41,348 bases of DNA from Candidatus Omnitrophota bacterium (GTDB lineage: Bacteria; Omnitrophota; Gorgyraeia; Gorgyraeales; Gorgyraeaceae): NCBI GenBank assembly GCA_018901615.1, contig JAHIEN010000035.1:1-41348 (forward strand). Reading direction: 5' to 3'. This document shows, piece after piece, positions 22,656-29,955 of this stretch. Each line of letters begins with the position of its first letter. Position 1 is the first letter of the stretch. The translations under genes and the position numbers were made by a program. Below the pieces are notes generated by a model, which was not told the DNA's origin, did no database searches, and saw nothing but the letters and a program-made list of their open reading frames with translations.

Positions 22656-24230
22656 TCAGTTCCCTGTATAGCTTACAAGCCTGGCCCGCTTTTTTAATTC
22701 CTCGAACCATTTGTCAAACGCTTCCTGTTTTTTCTTTGTTAGGATATCTTCTCGGAAATCTTCTTTTTCTTCCAGAAACTTGTTTTCGTCTATTGCCTGG
22801 TATTCATCGAGCCTTGCTATGACCCACGTCTCCTGCATCTTCACAGGCAATGAGATCTCGCCGGGTTTTAAAGATACGCATGATTCGACAAGACTGCCCG
22901 CAGGCCCCAGGCCTGGTATATAGCTGTCGCGTGTTATCAGTTCTGTCTGTTTTTGTTCAATGGGAAGTTCTCTGCAGGCGTCATCAAAGGTCTTCCCGGA
23001 TTTTACCAGATTGTTTATGGCAAGGGATGTCTTTTGCGCCTCTTTCTCGGCAAGCTTGACAGAGTCGTTTTTTACGTAAAGGTCTCTGACAACATCTTTT
23101 GCCTCTATAAATTCCGGTATATATGATTTTCTTTTTTCCGCAAGCTGCATGACATAAAACCCATTATCTGCTTTTACCAGGACATTGGATATCTGTCCTG
23201 GCTCCATTTCAAATCCGGTTTTTGTGAATTCATAAGACCAGCCAATACCGGGCACTTCGTCTTGCATGCTGAAGAAACCTGTCTCGCTTGTCTCTAGGCC
23301 TAACGCCTTAGCAGTCTTGTCCAGGTCTTTTTTATCGCGCGCCATATCCAGCGCCTTATAGGCCAGTTCTTCAGCCAGGGACGTTTTGGTGTCCATAGCG
23401 AGCTTGTCCGAGATGCTTTTTTTTATCTCTTCGGTTAATTCTGGCATTTCCTCGGAGTCAGGTTTTTTATAATCATTGACATTTTCCTCAAAATATTTAC
23501 TGGCAGCCTCTTCAGAGATAAATACTTCTTTGTCGAAACTGGAAAAGAGTATGCCTATGTATTTGACGTTTATTGCCTCAGGCTTTCTAAAGGCGTTTTT
23601 ATTTTGATTGTAAAATTCAAGAAGCCCAGTTTCCTGATGCACGACATCTTTTTCAAAATCCTTGAAAGGGATAGAGGCGTAAGAAGCCTTTACCTTATCA
23701 AAGCGCTTTTTGTATTCTTCTTTTACTTCCTCATCCGTAATCGAAACCCCTGATGTGACGTTTTCCCTGAGCTTGGATATGCGTATATCGTCCCTTATCC
23801 TTTCTTCAAATCCTCTTGCCGCGTCTCTGACCATGGATTGGTAAAGTTTTTTGTCAAATAGGCCGTCTCTTTGAAAGACAGGGAAAGACGTTATTTTTTC
23901 CACGACCTCTGAATCTTTTACAGAGATATCCCCCCTTTTTATTTCTTCCAGTAGAAGCAGCCTGTTCCACGCCAGCTGATCAATGAGCTCAGGAGGTACA
24001 TTGGCTCCAAATGTCCTCAGGGCGTAATCCTTTGTGACCTGCCACATGTCAGCGTATTCTTCAAAAGAGATTTTTTTATCAAAGATCTTTCCCGCGTAGC
24101 CAGGGCCTTGTTTCTTTTTGTCTCCGGATGAGCCAGAGCCCCATACTACAAAGGCGGGGATTATAATTATTGCCAGGCCCCACATTATACGCTTCATGTT
24201 CTTACGTTTTCGGAAAAATTTCAGTAGCAT
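22656..24230 (-). CDS. PpiD/SurA-like membrane-anchored periplasmic chaperone (SurA N-domain, PPIase-like)
   Basis: This protein probably helps outer-membrane or secreted proteins fold. The 524-aa product begins with a basic stretch and one membrane helix (about residues 14-30, IMWGLAIIIIPAFVVWG), the PpiD pattern. Then comes a SurA N-like helical chaperone region (about 45-200, with AWNRLLLLEEIKRGDISVKD) and two degenerate rotamase-like regions (about 215-375 and 400-500, for example FEMEPGQISNVLV and VSLKPGEISLPVKM). ATG follows AAAAGGAG on the minus strand. Peptidyl-prolyl isomerase activity is uncertain. An outer membrane is implied by the family, not shown. Confidence 0.85.
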   Translation of the reverse strand: MLLKFFRKRKNMKRIMWGLAIIIIPAFVVWGSGSSGDKKKQGPGYAGKIFDKKISFEEYADMWQVTKDYALRTFGANVPPELIDQLAWNRLLLLEEIKRGDISVKDSEVVEKITSFPVFQRDGLFDKKLYQSMVRDAARGFEERIRDDIRISKLRENVTSGVSITDEEVKEEYKKRFDKVKASYASIPFKDFEKDVVHQETGLLEFYNQNKNAFRKPEAINVKYIGILFSSFDKEVFISEEAASKYFEENVNDYKKPDSEEMPELTEEIKKSISDKLAMDTKTSLAEELAYKALDMARDKKDLDKTAKALGLETSETGFFSMQDEVPGIGWSYEFTKTGFEMEPGQISNVLVKADNGFYVMQLAEKRKSYIPEFIEAKDVVRDLYVKNDSVKLAEKEAQKTSLAINNLVKSGKTFDDACRELPIEQKQTELITRDSYIPGLGPAGSLVESCVSLKPGEISLPVKMQETWVIARLDEYQAIDENKFLEEKEDFREDILTKKKQEAFDKWFEELKKRARLVSYTGN

Positions 24231-24289
24231 GGTTTACTCCTTTTAACTTGTTATATGGAATTTCAAAAATTCTAATTCTTATTATATAC

Positions 24290-24318
24290 TTTATAGCGGT
24301 AAAAATCTATGTTAAAAT
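24290..24318 (+). promoter_or_regulatory. possible promoter of polX
   Basis: TTTATA (24290-24295) and TAAAAT (24313-24318) are 17 apart. The -35 is weak. Two hairpins lie between it and the polX ATG. Confidence 0.4.
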
Positions 24319-24341
24319 AAGTGAGGACGTTGGTTATGGAG
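24311..24341 (+). repeat. direct repeat shared with 26187-26217
   Basis: About 26 of 31 positions match the segment at 26187-26217, including the -10 region, AATAAG, GAGGAC and GGTTATGGAG. Here it continues into a hairpin, GTTGGTTATG (24329-24338) with CATAACCAAC (24354-24363), with inner GCGC/GCGC. Confidence 0.7.
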
Positions 24342-24374
24342 CGCGAAGCGCGACATAACCAACTGTCCGAACTT

Positions 24375-24441
24375 ATCCCGCACCTTTTTGGTATTTATCG
24401 ATTTAGAAAATGATATAACTCTTAAGATAAAGGTGCGGGAT
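24375..24441 (+). repeat. 13-bp hairpin in the polX leader, same core as the eno leader hairpin
   Basis: ATCCCGCACCTTT (24375-24387) pairs with AAAGGTGCGGGAT (24429-24441) around a 41-base A/T-rich loop. The stem core matches the eno leader hairpin (8978-9048) with one base changed symmetrically on both arms, which points to selection or recent shared origin. The stretch 24231-24460 contains no gene. Confidence 0.75.
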
Positions 24442-24460
24442 CAATAGGTGGACTCATTCT

Positions 24461-26176
24461 ATGAAAAATCAGGTCATTGCTGACATTTTCAGGGAGATCG
24501 CCGAGATGCTGGAGATAAAGGACGAGAACGTGTTCAGGATCAGGGCGTATGAACGCGCCGCGCGCAATATAGAATCCATGCCCGAAGACATAGAGCTTTT
24601 CATAAAAGAAAACCGGGTTAAGGATCTCCCGGGCATAGGCAATGACCTGGAGGCAAAGATAAAGGAGATAGTCGCGACAGGGGGGCTAAAATACCTGGAT
24701 GAGTTAAAAAAAGACGTGCCCCAGGGTATCATTGACATGCTCAATATTCCAGGCGTCGGCCCAAAGACAGCAAAGCTCTTGCATGAAAAATTAGGCATAG
24801 TCGATATTGTGATGCTTGAACGCATGGCTCATGCAGGTAAAATAAAGGTCCTTCCAGGCATGAGAGAAAAGACAGAGGAAAATATCTTGCGCGGGCTGGA
24901 GATTTTGAAGCGCGGCAGGGACAGGATGGATATCAAGACAGCCTCAGATATTGCCTTCTCATTTGTAGGCCGTCTTAAAAAACTCAAAGAGGTTAGGAAG
25001 ATAGATACAGCCGGCAGCCTGAGGAGGATGAAAGATACTGTCAGGGATATTGACATCCTGGTATCTTCAGAACAACCTGAAAAGGTGATGGACGCACTTA
25101 CATCTTCGCCTGATATAAAAGAGGTCCTGGCAAAAGGCCCTACCAAGGCGTCAATAATTACTAAAGACGGCACACAGGTGGATGTGAGAGTGGTGGAGCC
25201 CGCCTCATACGGCGCGGCGCTTTTATATTTTACAGGGTCCAAGGCGCACAATATAAAATTGAGACAGTTGGCAATAAAAAAAGATCTAAAACTCAGCGAA
25301 TATGGGATATTCAGGAAAAAGAAGGCGATAGCTGGAAAGACTGAAAAAGAGATGTACGATACGCTCGGTCTTGATTATATAGCGCCTGAATTACGGGAAG
25401 ATAGAGGGGAAATCGAGGCCGCTGAAAAAAAAAGACTTCCCATGCTGGTAGAGCTGAAAGATATAAAAGGCGACCTTCACGCCCACTCTACATGGTCTGA
25501 CGGAGGGAGCTCAATAGAAGAGGTTGTCCTGAAGGCAAGAAGGCTTGGTTACGAGTATATTGCCATCACAGATCACTCGCAGGGCCTGAAGATAGCAGGA
25601 GGCCTGAGCGATAAGGAACTTGATATAAAGAAACAAGAGATATACAGGCTAAGGAAAAAATACAGTGATATAAAGATACTTTTTGGAGCCGAGGTGGATG
25701 TAGATTCTGACGGAAACCTGGATTATCCCGACGATATCCTGAGAGAAATGGACATTGTCATAGCTGCGATACACATTGGCTTTAAACAGTCGCCTGAAAA
25801 GATTACGAGACGCCTCACAAAGGCCTGCCAGAATAAACACGTGGATATCATCGCGCATCCGACAGGCAGGTTATGGGGGGCGAGAGAGCCGTATGAACTG
25901 GACTTTGAGGAGATCTTCAAGGTTGCCAGTGATACATCCACGGCACTGGAGATAAACAGTTTTCCTCAGAGGCTTGACCTGAACGATATATATTCGAGGA
26001 TGGCAAGGGACGCAGGGGTGCTGATAGCGGTTAATACAGACGCCCATCTTGCAGAGCAGCTCGAGCTGATGAGGTTTGGCGTAGCCACTGCCCGCAGGGG
26101 ATGGCTGGAGAAAAAGGATATATTGAATACACTTTCCTTTGGCAGGTTGACGCAAAAACTCGGTATTGACTGGTAA
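24461..26176 (+). CDS. polX: family X DNA polymerase/3'-5' exonuclease with PHP domain
   Basis: PolX fills short gaps in base-excision repair and has a 3'-5' exonuclease/AP endonuclease activity in its PHP domain. The 571-aa product is full length. Helix-hairpin-helix motifs are at DLPGIG (55-60) and NIPGVGPKTAKLL (95-107). The polymerase palm has TAGSLRRMKDTVRDIDIL with Asp196 and Asp198, and Asp241 in VDVRV. The PHP domain starts at about 335 with DLHAHSTWSDG (His340, His342) and continues ITDHS, EVDVDSDG, IAHPTGR and NTDAH. The start matches the family N-terminus, but the ribosome site is weak. Confidence 0.96.
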   Translation: MKNQVIADIFREIAEMLEIKDENVFRIRAYERAARNIESMPEDIELFIKENRVKDLPGIGNDLEAKIKEIVATGGLKYLDELKKDVPQGIIDMLNIPGVGPKTAKLLHEKLGIVDIVMLERMAHAGKIKVLPGMREKTEENILRGLEILKRGRDRMDIKTASDIAFSFVGRLKKLKEVRKIDTAGSLRRMKDTVRDIDILVSSEQPEKVMDALTSSPDIKEVLAKGPTKASIITKDGTQVDVRVVEPASYGAALLYFTGSKAHNIKLRQLAIKKDLKLSEYGIFRKKKAIAGKTEKEMYDTLGLDYIAPELREDRGEIEAAEKKRLPMLVELKDIKGDLHAHSTWSDGGSSIEEVVLKARRLGYEYIAITDHSQGLKIAGGLSDKELDIKKQEIYRLRKKYSDIKILFGAEVDVDSDGNLDYPDDILREMDIVIAAIHIGFKQSPEKITRRLTKACQNKHVDIIAHPTGRLWGAREPYELDFEEIFKVASDTSTALEINSFPQRLDLNDIYSRMARDAGVLIAVNTDAHLAEQLELMRFGVATARRGWLEKKDILNTLSFGRLTQKLGIDW

Positions 26177-26194
26177 TGCCCGATTTGTTATAAT
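26166..26194 (+). promoter_or_regulatory. near-consensus promoter of the small-protein/ccdA/tlpA/metV operon
   Basis: TTGACT (26166-26171, inside the last codons of polX) and perfect TATAAT (26189-26194) are 17 apart. Transcription should start near 26201. Confidence 0.8.
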
Positions 26195-26229
26195 AAGCGA
26201 GGACATAGGTTATGGAGTCGAGGTGTTAT

Positions 26230-26460
26230 ATGGTGAAAAAGGTAGGGTTTCTGTCGCTTTTAGTAGTCGCGTTGATCTCTCTGAGCGTATTCACCCTTAA
26301 GGGATTCGGCAAAGAACAGCGGTTGGATAATAAGGGAGAGATTGACGTAATCTCAGAGAAGGTAGACGAGGTCTTAAAAAATCAACAGGACATAATAAAA
26401 CGGCTTGAAGATATAAGAGAACAACAGGATGTAATAAGGGTAAGGGCTTCGCGCAGGTAG
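26230..26460 (+). CDS. small membrane protein with C-terminal coiled coil, unknown function
   Basis: I do not recognise this family. The ATG at 26230 follows GAGGTG and gives 76 aa; an ATG at 26212 lies in the repeated leader segment and has a poorer ribosome site. A basic N-terminus and one hydrophobic helix (about residues 5-24) are followed by a charged heptad-like region (about 40-70, EKVDEVLKNQQDIIKRLEDI). It probably sits in the inner membrane with the coiled coil outside. It leads the operon containing ccdA and a TlpA-like thioredoxin, so a role in redox or envelope assembly is possible. Confidence 0.7.
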   Translation: MVKKVGFLSLLVVALISLSVFTLKGFGKEQRLDNKGEIDVISEKVDEVLKNQQDIIKRLEDIREQQDVIRVRASRR

Positions 26461-26478
26461 CGCATACAGGAGGATTTT

Positions 26479-27195
26479 GTGAGCAACGGAAGCGAAGTCT
26501 CTATCATTATATCTTTCACTGCCGGGATCCTGACGTTTTTATCCCCCTGCATCCTGCCTCTTTTTCCGTCGTATATAACCTATATAACAGGAAAATCTTT
26601 TAACGACATAAAAGGCAGTGGCGCCTCTTTCAATATAAGGAAGGCCACGGTCCTGAACTCGCTCTTTTTCATACTCGGGTTTTCCATTATATTCATGCTC
26701 CTTGGCGTTACTGTCATGTACCTGGGAAGTTTCTTTGGCTTAAAGAGGTTGTGGCTTCAAAGGATAGGGGGGTTACTTATAATATTATTTGGCCTGCACA
26801 TATCAGGCCTATTTAATATAAAGTTTTTGAATCACGAGAAAAAACTGGATTATGGCAGAAAGAGATTCGGATATCTTGGCTCGTTATTGATAGGCATGGC
26901 CTTTGCTGTGGGATGGACACCATGCGTGGGGCCGATACTTTCAAGTATACTGGTTTACGCGTCCACGCTTCAAAGTTTGCCGCGCGCGGCAATGCTGTTA
27001 TTTTTTTATTCGCTTGGCCTGGGTGTGCCGTTTTTCCTGGCAAGCCTTGCAGTGAACCAGTTTCTATTTCTCTTTAACAGATTCAAGGGATTTATGAGAT
27101 TTGTCCCCATGGTTACAGGTATATTTCTGGTCCTGATAGGGGTATTGCTTTTTTTGGGGCAATTTTCAATGCTGAGCAGTATGTTTTCATCTTAA
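26479..27195 (+). CDS. ccdA: CcdA-type thiol-disulfide interchange membrane protein
   Basis: CcdA carries reducing equivalents from cytoplasmic thioredoxin across the membrane. The 238-aa product has six hydrophobic helices and the two redox cysteines in LSPCILPLFPSYITYI (first helix) and WTPCVGPIL (fourth helix). The GTG start follows a perfect AGGAGG. The partner thioredoxin-like gene is 32 bases downstream, the usual arrangement. Likely targets are cytochrome or other extracytoplasmic disulfides; none are in the window. Confidence 0.94.
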   Translation: MSNGSEVSIIISFTAGILTFLSPCILPLFPSYITYITGKSFNDIKGSGASFNIRKATVLNSLFFILGFSIIFMLLGVTVMYLGSFFGLKRLWLQRIGGLLIILFGLHISGLFNIKFLNHEKKLDYGRKRFGYLGSLLIGMAFAVGWTPCVGPILSSILVYASTLQSLPRAAMLLFFYSLGLGVPFFLASLAVNQFLFLFNRFKGFMRFVPMVTGIFLVLIGVLLFLGQFSMLSSMFSS

Positions 27196-27227
27196 GTCTA
27201 TAGACTCATGTCCGATAAAGGAGTTAA

Positions 27228-27758
27228 ATGAAAAAACTTTTTATAGTCATAGTGATTTTAGTTTCTATCTCTACGGTATTCTTGGTTGTTAATATTATAA
27301 AGACCAGTAAGGCTCCGGAAATCAAAGAGGCAGTTGAAAAACCAGTTTATGACCCTGCGCCGGATTTTGCGCTCATGGATATATTCGGTAAAGAACAAAG
27401 GCTTTCAGATTTCAGGGGCAAGGTAATCATACTTAGTTTCTGGGCCACGTGGTGCCCTCCATGCAGGAAAGGGATCCCGAATTTTATAGAACTCTACAAT
27501 GAATACAAGGACGACGGCCTTGAAATAATAGGCATCACCTTAGACTGGAATGCCGCTAGACAAGCGCCTCCTTTTGCCATTGAGAACGGTATAAATTACA
27601 CGATATTAATAGGCAAGCAGGAAGTATCTGATCTCTATGGCGGCGTAGTCTCTATACCCACAACATTTATAATAGACAGAGACGGCGGCTTGAAAAAAAG
27701 ATACATAGGCTATCAGGAAAAAGATATATTCGAGAGAGAGATCAAGGAGCTTTTATGA
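27228..27758 (+). CDS. TlpA/ResA-like membrane-anchored thioredoxin
   Basis: This is an extracytoplasmic reductase that receives electrons from CcdA. The 176-aa product has an N-terminal signal anchor (about residues 4-24) and a TlpA/ResA-type fold: APDFALMDIFGKEQRLSDFRGK, the active site FWATWCPPCRKG, and cis-Pro in VSIPTTFIID. ATG follows AAAGGAG. Its stop overlaps the metV ATG (ATGA). Confidence 0.93.
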   Translation: MKKLFIVIVILVSISTVFLVVNIIKTSKAPEIKEAVEKPVYDPAPDFALMDIFGKEQRLSDFRGKVIILSFWATWCPPCRKGIPNFIELYNEYKDDGLEIIGITLDWNAARQAPPFAIENGINYTILIGKQEVSDLYGGVVSIPTTFIIDRDGGLKKRYIGYQEKDIFEREIKELL

Positions 27759-28411
27759 TAGTTACTCAGAAAAAAGAGTTTAGTGAGATATTAAAATGTC
27801 TTGGGCCAAGAGGCAGGGTTTTTATAGTTGGTTGTGGTGATTGCGCCACTACCTGCAGGACAGGAGGAGAAGCGGAGGTAAAGGAGATCAAAAAGCTCCT
27901 TGAAGAAAAAGGCAAGACAGTTACTGGTTGGGCCATACCAGATTCGCCCTGCATAGCCAGTCAGGTCAAATCGCATTTTGCCAAAAATAAAAAGGCTGTG
28001 GATGAGGCAGAGGCCTTTGTGATACTTGCCTGCGGGTTGGGCGCGCAGTCTGTCCTGGATAATGACAGGCTGGCCAGGCCAGTATGCGTTGGGTGTGATA
28101 CCATGTTCGGCTCTATTCTCGACAAGACAGGCACTGTTTTGTCTGAGAGGTGCGCCATGTGCGGTGATTGTGTTTTGAATATTACAGGAGGTATCTGTCC
28201 TGCGGCTCGCTGCGCAAAAGGACTTTTAAACGGGCCATGCGGCGGTTCTGATAAAGGCAAGTGCGAGGTAGATAAGGAAAAAGACTGCGCGTGGATACTG
28301 ATTTACAACAGGCTCAAGGAGCTTGGTATGCTTGAAAACCTGAAAAGCGTGAGGCCTGCAAAAGACCATTCGAAGAGCAACAAGCCGAGAGAGATAGTCA
28401 TAAAGCAGTAA
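27755..28411 (+). CDS. metV: MetV-like methylene-THF reductase C-terminal domain protein
   Basis: MetV is the zinc/iron-sulfur partner of MetF in the methylene-THF reductase of many acetogens. The 218-aa product has an N-terminal cysteine cluster VGCGDCATTC, CVGCDTMFGS in the middle, and the family signature CAMCGDCVLNITGGICPAARC, LLNGPCGGSDKGKCEV and KDCAWILIYNRLKELG. No metF lies beside it. Its start overlaps the thioredoxin-like gene, which is unusual and may mean that redox supply and MetV are expressed together. The biochemical role here rests on the family alone. Confidence 0.88.
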   Translation: MIVTQKKEFSEILKCLGPRGRVFIVGCGDCATTCRTGGEAEVKEIKKLLEEKGKTVTGWAIPDSPCIASQVKSHFAKNKKAVDEAEAFVILACGLGAQSVLDNDRLARPVCVGCDTMFGSILDKTGTVLSERCAMCGDCVLNITGGICPAARCAKGLLNGPCGGSDKGKCEVDKEKDCAWILIYNRLKELGMLENLKSVRPAKDHSKSNKPREIVIKQ

Positions 28412-28425
28412 AGAGAGCGTAAGTC

Positions 28426-29928
28426 ATGGATAGTTTTAATACGCAATACAGCGAAAAGGTAATGGAACATTTTAAGAATCCCAGGAATATAGGGGAGATC
28501 CCTGACGCAGATGGCATCGGCAATGTCGGAAATCCAGTCTGTGTAACTCCGAACACGCTTATATATACAAATAATAAAATAGACAAAATTGCTAATATTA
28601 GTATAGGCCAAAGAGTATTAGGGCATGATGGATTTTATCATAAAGTAAACTCTATACATAAAAGACATTATAGAGGCGAGATTTATTCAATTTCAGGACG
28701 TACTCTTGGCGAGACTGTTGTTACGCCAGAGCATCATATCTTATCTATAAAAGCAAATCACTTAACATATAAATTTAGTTCATATAAATCTTGCATAGTC
28801 GACTGGCATACTCCTGAAGAATTAAAGAAAGGAGATCTTTTATTATACCCTATACCGAAAGAGGTCATTAATCTCAAACATATTGCTTTAAATATAGAGA
28901 AACCAAAATTGGATTTTAAAAGTAAGGACCTGCCTGGAAAGATAGTTGTAAGTAAGGATTTTTTAAGACTAGCTGGATATTATCTTTCCGAAGGTTATGT
29001 AAGGACTGATAAATGCAAGGGAACCGTAGGTTTCGTTTTTAACGACAAAGAAACTATGTATATTAAAGATGTAATTAGATTAATGAGGAAAAGTTTTGGA
29101 TTGACTCCCGCAGGATATAGGCCCCGGCATAATTCCGTGAATCTTGTGTTTTACAGTGCAAGACTTGCTAGATTTTTTGAGAGAGAGTTTGGCAAAGGAG
29201 CAAAGAATAAATCCGTTCCTCAATGGGCCATATCCCTCTCCTTGGATAAACAAAAAGAACTTCTATGTGGTCTTTGGAGAGGCGATGGATATATAAAGGA
29301 CAGTGGTGCTAAATTTGTTACGATTTCTAAACAGCTTGCTTATTCAATACGACTTTTACTTCTACGGCATAGAATAATATCTAGTTTTCTAACAGTGCCG
29401 AAAAAAGGAATTCATAAGGAGAATTATTGTATATATGTAAAAGAAGAAGAATCCTTAAAGAAATTAGCTGAAATTTATGGAAAGAAAATAAAACGTTTAC
29501 CAAAATTGAAAAATACCCATAAAACTTGGTTTGACGAAAATTTTTATTACACACCGATTAAAAGAATATCAACTTCTAAGTATAAGGGGCTGGTATATAA
29601 TTTGGAAGTAGATGAGCCTCATTCTTATATTTCTAATTCTGTAATTTTGCATAATTGCGGCGACATCATGAGGCTGTACATCAAGGTGAAAGACGATAAA
29701 ATCGTAGACGCGAAGTTTAAGACTTTTGGGTGTGGCGCAGCTATATCCACAAGCAGCATGGTGACAGAGCTGGTAAAGGGAAAGACTATAGAAGAGGCCC
29801 TTAAAATCTCGAACAAGGCTGTGGCAGAGGCGCTCGGAGGATTGCCTCCTATCAAGATGCACTGCTCGGTCCTGGCAGAAGAGGCATTGAAGTCAGCAAT
29901 AGACGATTATTTAAAAAAGAAAAAGTAA
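28426..29928 (+). CDS. iscU: IscU/NifU-N type Fe-S cluster scaffold precursor containing an intein
   Basis: IscU assembles 2Fe-2S clusters for transfer to apoproteins. The 500-aa precursor consists of a 38-aa N-extein ending GNPV, a 372-aa intein, and a 90-aa C-extein beginning CGDIMRLYIK. Splicing would give a normal 128-aa IscU with GNPVCGD (Cys39 in the mature protein, Asp41), TFGCGAA (Cys64) and KMHCSV (Cys108), the three conserved cysteines. The N-extein also shows YSEKVMEHFKNPRN, typical of the family. Without splicing, the first ligand cysteine is separated from its partners, so splicing is needed for function. It follows metV by 14 bases; no iscS/nifS is in the window. Confidence 0.96.
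   Translation: MDSFNTQYSEKVMEHFKNPRNIGEIPDADGIGNVGNPVCVTPNTLIYTNNKIDKIANISIGQRVLGHDGFYHKVNSIHKRHYRGEIYSISGRTLGETVVTPEHHILSIKANHLTYKFSSYKSCIVDWHTPEELKKGDLLLYPIPKEVINLKHIALNIEKPKLDFKSKDLPGKIVVSKDFLRLAGYYLSEGYVRTDKCKGTVGFVFNDKETMYIKDVIRLMRKSFGLTPAGYRPRHNSVNLVFYSARLARFFEREFGKGAKNKSVPQWAISLSLDKQKELLCGLWRGDGYIKDSGAKFVTISKQLAYSIRLLLLRHRIISSFLTVPKKGIHKENYCIYVKEEESLKKLAEIYGKKIKRLPKLKNTHKTWFDENFYYTPIKRISTSKYKGLVYNLEVDEPHSYISNSVILHNCGDIMRLYIKVKDDKIVDAKFKTFGCGAAISTSSMVTELVKGKTIEEALKISNKAVAEALGGLPPIKMHCSVLAEEALKSAIDDYLKKKK
28540..29655 (+). mobile_element. LAGLIDADG intein within IscU
   Basis: The intein spans precursor residues 39-410. Block A begins at Cys1 (CVTPNTLIYT). Block B is GETVVTPEHHIL with the Thr-x-x-His. 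Two LAGLIDADG helices are LRLAGYYLSEGYV and LLCGLWRGDGYI, each with its acidic residue, indicating a homing endonuclease. Block F is VYNLEVDEPHSYIS and block G VILHN, followed by Cys+1. All residues for class 1 splicing are present. The segment is visibly richer in A/T and in AGA/ATA codons than the exteins, which suggests horizontal arrival. Confidence 0.96.
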
Positions 29929-29955
29929 CACGTCTCTAAAAGAGGAGCAAAGTGA

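Noticed and set aside
28540..29655. Separate endonuclease gene or frameshifted iscU
   Set aside because: The frame is continuous with both IscU halves, and the intein blocks A, B, F and G with Cys1, HN and Cys+1 explain the insert fully.
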